DNA from: an uncultured Sutterella sp.
GTDB lineage: Bacteria > Pseudomonadota > Gammaproteobacteria > Burkholderiales > Burkholderiaceae_F
Direction: 5' to 3'
NCBI GenBank assembly: GCA_934249275.1
Contig: CAKQKT010000015.1
Coordinates: forward strand, 1 to 24,719
DNA length: 24,719 nt
Made by a program: the position numbers and the translations under genes. The notes under the pieces were generated by a model. That model saw only the letters and a list, made by a program, of their open reading frames with translations, ran no database searches and had not been told where the DNA came from. Shown one piece after another: positions 5,151-11,483 of the stretch (position 1 is the first letter of the stretch; the number at the start of each line of letters is the position of its first letter).

Positions 5151-5501
5151 CTAGACAATGAAGAATCGAGCGGAAACGCCGAACACTTCTGCGAGCTTCG
5201 TTGCAAATTCCGGTGGTATGGACCGAACGCCCTGCTCCATGTCGGACACTCGAACCTGATTCGTGCCGAGCTGCTCGGCAAGGGCCTTCTGAGACAGCCC
5301 CATCTCCTTTCTCAGTTTTTTCAGCATCGGTCCCGGAGGAAGATCGGGCTCAGCCTCGGGCACGCCGATCGTAACGACGGATTCGCCGAGAAGAAGCATC
5401 ATGGTTTCAAGATGCTTTCGAACCGCATCAGCCCTGTCGGCAGGCACGCTCACCCTGAACACCGTGTCCGCGCCGACGCGCTCTTCCATAATCGCCCTCA
5501 T
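5151..5501 (-). CDS. XRE-family helix-turn-helix regulator (orphan HigA-like)
   Basis: 116 residues. The C-terminal half is a Cro/C1-type helix-turn-helix (about residues 58-114): LKKLRKEMGLSQKALAEQLGT, then VRVSDMEQGVRSIPPEFATKLAEVFGV. The N-terminal 50 residues are a small alpha/beta region (FRVSVPADRADAVRKHLETM) that I do not recognise. Such proteins are often antitoxins or their relatives, but no toxin-sized gene flanks it: the neighbours are the NsrR-like gene (convergent) and a nitroreductase (divergent). The 128-base gap it shares with the nitroreductase gene holds a palindrome, so it may control itself and that gene. The ribosome binding site is weak. Confidence 0.75.
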   Translation of the reverse strand: MRAIMEERVGADTVFRVSVPADRADAVRKHLETMMLLLGESVVTIGVPEAEPDLPPGPMLKKLRKEMGLSQKALAEQLGTNQVRVSDMEQGVRSIPPEFATKLAEVFGVSARFFIV

Positions 5502-5539
5502 CGGAGCCCCCTCTCTTTCTCACAATTTGCAACCTTCGG

Positions 5540-5554
5540 TTCGCCGCCGGCGAA
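5540..5554. promoter_or_regulatory. Palindrome, possible XRE operator
   Basis: TTCGCC-GCC-GGCGAA, a perfect 6-bp inverted repeat around three bases, lies in the divergent region between the XRE regulator and the nitroreductase gene. A weak -10 (TATTCT, 5567-5572) for the rightward gene is close by. Confidence 0.35.
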
Positions 5555-5629
5555 ACGTCTTCGCGCTATTCTACCCATATCAAGGCGAACGCCCCGCCCT
5601 CGGGACGCGCCGCTCAAAGAGAATTCAAG

Positions 5630-6475
5630 ATGAACAAGAAGTCACTCAGCGACCTGCGCCGCGAAGTCTCCAGCATGACGGACGAGCTTCGCCGCGAAAT
5701 CAAGGAACACGTCTCCGAGATTCGAGAAAACATCGACCTGCATGTCACGCGCCTGCGCACCGAAATGGAGGACGTCCGGGATGAATTGGAAAAGCGCTTC
5801 GGCACGGACGACTCGCACGTCGTTTTTCGTGCGCTCCCCAAGCCTCGCCGCCTCGACATGCCGCTTACTGAAGTTCTGCAACAGAGGCAGACCCGCCGCA
5901 CCTTCAGCGACGAGCCGCTCTCGGACCTCGACATGGCGACGATTCTCTGGGCCGCCGACGGCATCAACCGCCCGAACGGCCGCCGCACGACGCCGTCCGC
6001 ACTCGACTGGCGCGAGACCGACATTTATCTTCTGAAGAGAAACGGCATCTGGCGCTGGGTTCCGGAAAAGAACGGCCTTCTCTTCTGCGACCTTTCCGAC
6101 CTTCGCGACGAAACCTTCTTTGCCGCCCCCTATCTCAAGGTCGCGCCCGTGCACATCGTCTACGTCTCCAATCGCGCGCGCACCGAAACGCTCATCTCAC
6201 GACTGGGCGAAAGCGTCGTGGAAAAGCTCAAGCACACGAACTGGACGCCCGAAAAGCTCGAGGAAATGCGCACCCGCAGCATGATCCTCGACGTCGGCGC
6301 CAAGATTCAGGCGGTCTACATGGCTGCAGCGGCCATGAACCTCTCCTGCGTCGCACGCACCGGCTTTGACGCCCGCCACGTCGAACGCATCCTGCGTCTG
6401 CAAAAGGGTGAATCCGTCGTCGCCATTCAAACCATCGGCTACCACCCGAAGTCGATTCTCGACACAGTCAAGTAG
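5630..6475 (+). CDS. Nitroreductase-family flavoprotein with N-terminal coiled coil
   Basis: 281 residues. From about residue 79 the protein is a nitroreductase/SagB-like domain: LTEVLQQRQTRRTFSDEPLS has the arginine-rich FMN-phosphate site, followed by ILWAADGINRPNGRRTTPSA, a motif shared by small nitroreductases that modify or reduce quinones, nitro compounds or peptides. The helix AKIQAVYMAAAAMNLSCVARTGFD forms the second part of the flavin pocket. Residues 5-57 are charged heptads (DELRREIKEHVSEIRENIDLH and so on) predicting a coiled coil, absent from ordinary family members of about 200 residues. No signal peptide or membrane segment. The substrate is unknown. The gene ends 9 bases from the end of the convergent LysR gene, with no terminator between them. 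Confidence 0.8.
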   Translation: MNKKSLSDLRREVSSMTDELRREIKEHVSEIRENIDLHVTRLRTEMEDVRDELEKRFGTDDSHVVFRALPKPRRLDMPLTEVLQQRQTRRTFSDEPLSDLDMATILWAADGINRPNGRRTTPSALDWRETDIYLLKRNGIWRWVPEKNGLLFCDLSDLRDETFFAAPYLKVAPVHIVYVSNRARTETLISRLGESVVEKLKHTNWTPEKLEEMRTRSMILDVGAKIQAVYMAAAAMNLSCVARTGFDARHVERILRLQKGESVVAIQTIGYHPKSILDTVK

Positions 6476-6484
6476 CGACGCGAC

Positions 6485-7438
6485 TCACGCTTCCTCAGCC
6501 TCGAGGACGCCCAACAGTCTTGCCTCGCTTCTTGCCGCATCAGCCACGAGCCCCCTCACCCACTGAAGGAAGGGGTCCGTGTGGGTGCAGTGGTGCCAGA
6601 CAAGTCTCGGCTCGAAGGGCGGGGTCTCCTCGGGCATCGGAAGAATCCTGAACCGGAACTGCGTGTCCTTCATGAAGCGCCTGAGCGTGATCAGCGGCCC
6701 TTCAAAAGTAAAGTCCGTTCTGGCCAGCACATAGGGAACCGTCAGGAAGTACGGCACCGTCACGCCGAGCCTGCGTCCGTCCGCCCCCCATGCCGCGCCG
6801 TCCCGATTGCCGATATTGACGCCCACGGCGGGCCAGCGGTTGAGAAGCTCCCACGTCATGACGCCGTCCCGCTCCCAGGCCTCGATGACAGGATGGCCCT
6901 CTCTCACGAGAATGCCCTTCTTGGATCGATAAAGCTTGAGCGAGTGAAAATCAGGCGGGAGCTCGGGCGCCGGGAAGAAGGCCATGTCCGCCTCATTGTC
7001 GCGGAGCCTTTCAAGCACGTTGACATCAAGCGGTTCGATCGCAAGGCGGCTGCCGGGCACCTCCCTGTAAAAGTGCTCGACCGCGGCGCTCAGCAGCGTC
7101 GCGATGCCGTTGTCAGCCGAAATGATCCGCACGATGCGGCTCGTATCCCGCAAATCCGTCGGATCCGGATTGAGAAGCCGTCTTGTCTGCATCACCAGAT
7201 CGGCCAGCCGGTCGCGAAGCTCCCGCATTCGCACCGTCGGAAGCATTAGAAGGCCCGAGCGCACGAAAAGCTCGTCGGAAAAAATCTCTCTTGCATGAGC
7301 AAGCCGGCGCGATGCGGCCCCCATGCTCAGCTCCAATCTGGAAGCTGTCTGCGTAAGACTCTGCGTATCGTAGAGAACCAGCAGAAAACGCATGTCCTCG
7401 AACGAGAGATCGATTGTGTCCTTTTCAGCTTTGGTCAT
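6485..7438 (-). CDS. LysR-type transcriptional regulator
   Basis: 317 residues from ATG 7438 (MTKAEKDTIDLSFEDM). The open frame continues 38 codons upstream, but those residues do not fit the family. An AAGGA lies about 15 bases upstream, further than ideal. Residues 12-70 form the winged helix-turn-helix (FEDMRFLLVLYDTQSLTQTA, then ELSMGAASRRLAHARE and ELFVRS). The rest is a substrate-binding-protein-like effector domain (SRIVRIISADNGIATLLSAA onward). It is divergent from the amidohydrolase gene, the classic arrangement in which a LysR protein controls its neighbour in response to the substrate or product. The effector is unknown. Confidence 0.85.
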   Translation of the reverse strand: MTKAEKDTIDLSFEDMRFLLVLYDTQSLTQTASRLELSMGAASRRLAHAREIFSDELFVRSGLLMLPTVRMRELRDRLADLVMQTRRLLNPDPTDLRDTSRIVRIISADNGIATLLSAAVEHFYREVPGSRLAIEPLDVNVLERLRDNEADMAFFPAPELPPDFHSLKLYRSKKGILVREGHPVIEAWERDGVMTWELLNRWPAVGVNIGNRDGAAWGADGRRLGVTVPYFLTVPYVLARTDFTFEGPLITLRRFMKDTQFRFRILPMPEETPPFEPRLVWHHCTHTDPFLQWVRGLVADAARSEARLLGVLEAEEA

Positions 7439-7559
7439 GGCCGTCTTGAGATCCTTTACTTCGTACGACCGGCAGCATGCCGCGTCCGTCCGAAAAGTAT
7501 CGCATTTTTGCCCTGTCTTACGCCTCGCAACACAATTTTCCCATCCGAACAAATCCCTA

Positions 7560-7589
7560 CGGACACAGCGGTCCCCACAACTTTAAAAT
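7560..7589 (+). promoter_or_regulatory. Candidate promoter of the amidohydrolase gene
   Basis: CGGACA (7560-7565) and TAAAAT (7584-7589) are 18 bases apart. They give a leader of about 80 bases before the start codon at 7677. Confidence 0.4.
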
Positions 7590-7634
7590 GACAGAATTGC
7601 CTCCCGCTTACTGCGAGCGGCTCAATTCTGACCG

Positions 7635-7653
7635 GCGGCGAGTGACTCGCCGC
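7635..7653 (+). other. Hairpin just upstream of the amidohydrolase ribosome binding site
   Basis: GCGGCGA (7635-7641) pairs perfectly with TCGCCGC (7647-7653), loop GTGAC. It lies 10 bases before the GGAG at 7664-7667, where it could influence translation. Confidence 0.4.
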
Positions 7654-7676
7654 AAAGACCAATGGAGATATTTGTC

Positions 7677-9083
7677 ATGTGGGATCGTCTTCTTAAGAAC
7701 GCTCGCGTTGTGGACCCGGTTAACGACCGCGACGGCATTATGGACGTGGCCATCAAGGACGGCCGAATCGCCGCCGTCGGCGTCGACCTTCAGGGTGAAG
7801 CCGCTGAAGTCGAGGACCTGTCCGGTCTCGTGTTGATGCCCGGCCTCATCGACTCGCATCTGCATCTCGGCAGCATGTTCGGCTCCTCCTACGGCACGCG
7901 CATGGCCGCTGCCGCCGGCGTGACGACCTGCCTCGACATGGCCGGTCCCGCCGACGAAATCCTTGAAACCTCGAAGACCTGCGGCTCCGGCATCAACGTC
8001 GCCATGCTCGAAGGCTTCTCCCCGATGGTTCACTGCGGCACGGAAACCCCGACCCGCGAACAGCTCGAAAAGTTCGTTCAGGAAAGCCTTGAAAAGGGCG
8101 CCATCGGCGTCAAGATCATGGGCGGCCACTGGCCTCTGCCTCTTGAAACGAGCCGCGAGCTCGTCAAGACGGCCAACGACATGAACGCCTACGTCGCCTG
8201 GCATGCCGGCTCCCACACCGCCGGCTCCAACATCCTCGGCATGCGCGAGGTGATCGAAGCCGCCAAGGGCCAGCGCCTCCATCTCGCCCACATCAACGCC
8301 TACTGCCGAGGCCGCGTCAATCCGGTCGGCGAAGAAGCTCAGGAAGCCATCGAAATGCTCCGCGCCAACCCGAATCTCTGGTGCGAAGCCTATGCAAGCC
8401 CGAACAACGGCACCGTGCTTGACGTCGACGACGAAGGCCAGATCATCGACCACGTCACCCGCACCTGCCTCGAAACCTTCGGCCTCACCCCCGACGCCGC
8501 CGGCATGCGCGAAGCCTTCCTGACGCACCGCTGCTTCGCAATCGCCGACAACGGCTTCATGTCCGAGCTCGTCGAAGGCGAAGCCGCTCTCGAGCTCTGG
8601 GAAAAGCAGGGCCGCAAGGGCGCCGGCAGCTTCCCGGTCAACCCGGCTCTCTCCCGCTTCATGGTCGCCACGGCCAAGCGCGAAGACGGCTCCTTCGTGG
8701 TCGACGCCATCTCCACGGACGGCGGCTGCATCCCGCGCAACGTCACGATCTCGGTCGGTCTCTCCCTCGTCAAGTTCGGCGGCCTCACGCTCCCCGAATT
8801 CGTCGTCAAGACCTCCGTCAACCCGGCCCGCCACCTCCGTCTGCATGACCGCGGCCATCTGACCGACGGCGCCGCCGCCGACATCACCGTCTTCGACTTC
8901 GACCGCCAGAAGGCCGTCGAAACGATCGTCGCCGGCAAGTCCGTCATGAAGGACGGCAAGATCCTCGGCTCCGGCATCACGCTCATCACGACGAAGGCCG
9001 GCATCCCCGCCGCCGAACGCAACGGCTTCAAGTGGATCGAAACCGAGTTCGAAAGCCCCGAACCCGAACGCTACGTTCCGTAA
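7677..9083 (+). CDS. Amidohydrolase-superfamily metal-dependent hydrolase
   Basis: 468 residues from ATG 7677. This start has GGAG (7664-7667) 9 bases upstream, whereas the ATG at 7662 overlaps that site and has none. The order of elements is that of the dihydroorotase/D-aminoacylase branch of the amidohydrolase superfamily. It has an N-terminal strand region, VLMPGLIDSHLHLG with His61 and His63, GVKIMGG with Lys146 (candidate carbamylated metal-bridging lysine), His176/His180, LHLAHINAY with His202/His205, and Asp348 in STDGG. A C-terminal beta region carries GAAADITVFDFD. It is cytoplasmic (no signal). The substrate, probably a cyclic or acylated amide, cannot be assigned. It is divergent from a LysR regulator that probably controls it, and has its own strong terminator. 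Confidence 0.85.
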   Translation: MWDRLLKNARVVDPVNDRDGIMDVAIKDGRIAAVGVDLQGEAAEVEDLSGLVLMPGLIDSHLHLGSMFGSSYGTRMAAAAGVTTCLDMAGPADEILETSKTCGSGINVAMLEGFSPMVHCGTETPTREQLEKFVQESLEKGAIGVKIMGGHWPLPLETSRELVKTANDMNAYVAWHAGSHTAGSNILGMREVIEAAKGQRLHLAHINAYCRGRVNPVGEEAQEAIEMLRANPNLWCEAYASPNNGTVLDVDDEGQIIDHVTRTCLETFGLTPDAAGMREAFLTHRCFAIADNGFMSELVEGEAALELWEKQGRKGAGSFPVNPALSRFMVATAKREDGSFVVDAISTDGGCIPRNVTISVGLSLVKFGGLTLPEFVVKTSVNPARHLRLHDRGHLTDGAAADITVFDFDRQKAVETIVAGKSVMKDGKILGSGITLITTKAGIPAAERNGFKWIETEFESPEPERYVP

Positions 9084-9105
9084 TCTGCTTTTAGCTCAGC
9101 TGCTC

Positions 9106-9144
9106 TGAAAAGCCGCCGCAGGCCCGTCCTGCGGCGGCTTTTCA
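9106..9144 (+). terminator. Long perfect terminator hairpin
   Basis: A perfect 17-bp stem (9106-9122 with 9128-9144) with loop CCCGT. TTTT is inside the right arm and further T residues follow, so it may act in both directions. Confidence 0.85.
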
Positions 9145-9160
9145 TTTGTTTCCAACGGCT

Positions 9161-9186
9161 TCGACAAAAACGTTCCCGAGTACAAT
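9161..9186 (+). promoter_or_regulatory. Candidate promoter of the lipoprotein gene
   Basis: TACAAT at 9181-9186 is a good -10. TCGACA at 9161-9166 is a fair -35 but only 14 bases away. Confidence 0.35.
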
Positions 9187-9219
9187 CCCAATCATCAACA
9201 TCCTCTTTCGGAGAGCACC

Positions 9220-9681
9220 ATGCGCGCCGTTGTCTTATCCGCCATTCTTGCCAGCGCCGTTCTGACGGGCTGCTCGACCTATGTCACGGTCGTCTCCGAA
9301 CCCGAAGGCGCGCTCATTACGGATTTCACGGGAAGCGTCGTCTACGGCTACGCGCCGCTTGATGTCGAATTCGATACGGACAACCTCAGAAAAGGCGCAC
9401 ATCCCGGTGAATGCGCCCGGATTCCGGGCTTTGCCGCCAAATGGCCGAGCGGCGCCGCCGCATCAAGCGCCTCTCCTCTTCCAGTCTGCGATCTGCGTCA
9501 CGGCATGACCGTGACGATCCCGCGTCCCGAATCCGCTCCCGGCCTCGAACAGGATCTCACCTGGGCGCTTCAGCGAGCGCAGAAGCGCGCGCGGGACGCC
9601 GAAGAGGAGCGCGACCGCATGCGCCTCTACATGAACGACGGCTGGTTCTGGGGCCCGGGCTTCGGTCCCTGGGTGCGCTAG
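9220..9681 (+). CDS. Lipoprotein with PEGA-like segment
   Basis: 153 residues; GGAG (9210-9213) is 6 bases before ATG. A type II signal peptide ends in the lipobox LTGC, with Cys18 as the lipidated residue. The next residue is Ser, so outer-membrane sorting is expected. The mature part begins with YVTVVSEPEGALITDF, which resembles a PEGA-type beta unit (EPEGA). A central Ala/Ser/Pro-rich region with two further cysteines follows, then a charged helix (LQRAQKRARDAEEERDRMRL), and a tail rich in Trp, Gly and Pro (DGWFWGPGFGPW). Function unknown; such proteins are often envelope structural or assembly factors. Confidence 0.75.
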   Translation: MRAVVLSAILASAVLTGCSTYVTVVSEPEGALITDFTGSVVYGYAPLDVEFDTDNLRKGAHPGECARIPGFAAKWPSGAAASSASPLPVCDLRHGMTVTIPRPESAPGLEQDLTWALQRAQKRARDAEEERDRMRLYMNDGWFWGPGFGPWVR

Positions 9682-9742
9682 CGGCCGCCGGGTCCGAGGC
9701 CCGTGTCATAATGGCTTTTTTCCACTGGAATTCGGACTCATC

Positions 9743-10471
9743 ATGCTCAAAGGCAAAAAGGCGGTCATCTTCGACCTTGACGGCACGCTCATCGACTCTC
9801 TCGGCATTTGGAATGCCGTTGACATGCAGCTCGTCAAAAATCTCGGCCGGCCGCAGCTTGCCGACACGCCCGAAGTTCTCGCCCGCTTTCGCGAAGAAGC
9901 GCTCGTGCGGCATGCCCGCGAATCCAATCCCTACGTCGGCTTCTGCGCCGATCTCGCAGAACTCTGCCAAAGCAGTCTTTCCGGCACGGAAGTTCATCAG
10001 GAGCGCTACCGCATCTCCCGTGCGCTCCTCAAGTCGGACGTGCATCTGAAGCCCGGCGCCGCAGCCTTCGTGAAGCTTCTCTCCGAACGCGGCTTCAAGC
10101 TCGCCGTCGCCACCACGACCAAGCGCGCCAACATCGACATCTACGCAAACAGCAATCCGCACATTGCGCCTGAGCTGCCCTTCGACAGCATCTTCGACGT
10201 CATCCTTACGCGCGAAGCCGTCGAGCACATCAAGCCCGATCCCGAGATCTATCAACTCGCCCTTGAAAAGCTCGGCGTTGCCCTGCACGAAGCGCTTGTC
10301 TTCGAGGACTCCCTGCCCGGTCTTCAGGCTGCGCATGCGGCCGGCATCCAGACCGTCGTCGTTCGCGACCGCTGGTCCGATCCGGATCGTGACAGGCTCG
10401 TCAGAGAGGCCGAAGCGCACATAGACAGCCTTGCCGAAGCGCCGGCAATCTGCGGCTTTGCACCCTGTTGA
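9743..10471 (+). CDS. HAD-superfamily phosphatase, beta-phosphoglucomutase-like
   Basis: 242 residues. All four HAD motifs are visible: motif I DLDGTL at residues 11-16 (catalytic Asp11 and Asp13), motif II AVATTTK (Thr), motif III lysine in HIKPDPEIY, and motif IV FEDSLPG. The helical cap between motifs I and II is typical of subclass I, which includes phosphoglycolate phosphatase, beta-phosphoglucomutase and small sugar phosphatases. The substrate is not predictable. It lies 61 bases after the lipoprotein gene. CATAAT at 9707-9712 could be its own -10. No clear ribosome binding site is seen. Confidence 0.85.
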   Translation: MLKGKKAVIFDLDGTLIDSLGIWNAVDMQLVKNLGRPQLADTPEVLARFREEALVRHARESNPYVGFCADLAELCQSSLSGTEVHQERYRISRALLKSDVHLKPGAAAFVKLLSERGFKLAVATTTKRANIDIYANSNPHIAPELPFDSIFDVILTREAVEHIKPDPEIYQLALEKLGVALHEALVFEDSLPGLQAAHAAGIQTVVVRDRWSDPDRDRLVREAEAHIDSLAEAPAICGFAPC

Positions 10472-10547
10472 GGCATCTTTTATAAGCCTGCGGCTCTGCC
10501 GATTCCGGCGAAATTAAAAAGGAATGCGAAACCCGTCGATAAGGCGC

Positions 10548-10589
10548 TAAAATGGTTTCAGAAACACCTTACAACAAACATACAGGAGG
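10548..10589 (+). promoter_or_regulatory. -10 box and strong ribosome binding site of the stress-protein gene
   Basis: TAAAAT at 10548-10553 has only a poor -35 partner. AGGAGG at 10584-10589 is 7 bases before ATG 10597 and decides the start against the upstream in-frame ATG at 10552. Confidence 0.45.
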
Positions 10590-10596
10590 TTTTTCC

Positions 10597-11403
10597 ATGC
10601 GCATTCTTCTTCCCGTTGACGGAAGCCGGCACAGCCGAAACGCTCTTCGCTTCCTGGCCGCCCGCCAGGCTCTCTCTCCCGACACCGAAGCCACCGTTGA
10701 ACTTCTCAACGTGCAGCACTCGGTTCCGGAGGCCGTGATCAATGCACTCGGTCTCGAATCCTTCCGTGAGGCATGCCAGAACGAAGGCAAGAAGATCATC
10801 GAATCCATGCGTGAAGACGCCGGTTCGCTTGATGTTCGTGAAAAGGTCGAGGGCGGCGAATTCGCCCCGGTCATTGCCCGCGAGGCCGACCATATGGATG
10901 CGGACCTCATCGTCATGGGCTGCCGCGGCCTCTCCGCCATGGAAGGCCTCTTCGTCGGCAGCGTCTCCGCCAAGGTGATCAGCCTCACGAAGCGCCCGCT
11001 CCTGCTCGTGCGCGACAAGATTCCGGAAGGCCCGATGCGCGTCGGCATCTGCGTCGACTACTCCGACTACGCTCATGCCGCTGCCGAATTCGTCGTCAAC
11101 CAGCGCGAATTCTTCGGCCAGGACGCCGTCTTTGAAGTCATCAACGTTTCCGACACGCTCGAATCCTTTCATCAGGCCGTCGAACCCGTCATGAGCATTT
11201 TCGAAGACGCCAAGATCCCGGCCGAACGCGTGCACCTCAAGGGCAACGTCGGCGAAGCGATCTGCACGCACGCCGCAGAAGGCCTCGACATGCTCGTCAT
11301 CGGCTCTCACGGCTACGGCAACTTCCGCGCCGCCTTCATGGGCTCCACCGCCATGCGAATCACCGCCGGCTGCGAAGTTCCCCTGCTTGTGCTGAAAGCC
11401 TGA
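10597..11403 (+). CDS. Tandem-domain universal stress protein (UspA family)
   Basis: 268 residues made of two Usp domains. Domain 1 (about 1-145) starts MRILLPVDGS and has the ATP-binding signature G-x2-G-x9-G-S in GCRGLSAMEGLFVGS. Domain 2 (about 146-268) starts MRVGICVDYSDYA and has GSHGYGNFRAAFMGST. Both nucleotide-binding loops are intact, so both halves may bind ATP. The protein is cytoplasmic. Universal stress proteins accumulate in starvation and stress and modulate survival; the exact role is not known. It is a single-gene unit with a strong ribosome binding site and its own terminator. Confidence 0.92.
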   Translation: MRILLPVDGSRHSRNALRFLAARQALSPDTEATVELLNVQHSVPEAVINALGLESFREACQNEGKKIIESMREDAGSLDVREKVEGGEFAPVIAREADHMDADLIVMGCRGLSAMEGLFVGSVSAKVISLTKRPLLLVRDKIPEGPMRVGICVDYSDYAHAAAEFVVNQREFFGQDAVFEVINVSDTLESFHQAVEPVMSIFEDAKIPAERVHLKGNVGEAICTHAAEGLDMLVIGSHGYGNFRAAFMGSTAMRITAGCEVPLLVLKA

Positions 11404-11424
11404 TTCTCTTTTGACCTTCTGACA

Positions 11425-11456
11425 GAAAAAGCCGATCAATTTTGATCGGCTTTTTC
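11425..11456 (+). terminator. Bidirectional Rho-independent terminator
   Basis: A 14-bp perfect stem (11425-11438 with 11443-11456) with a 4-base loop, A5 on the left and T5 on the right. It serves both the stress-protein gene (+) and the convergent patatin gene (-). Confidence 0.9.
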
Positions 11457-11483
11457 CTTTCCGGCACTCGGAATTCCGAGCGA

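Noticed and set aside
5151..5501. Type II toxin-antitoxin pair
   Set aside because: Only the antitoxin-like gene is present; no toxin-sized ORF with family motifs is on either side.
7608..8858. 416-codon minus-strand open frame
   Set aside because: Antisense to the amidohydrolase gene, whose metal ligands are intact on the plus strand.
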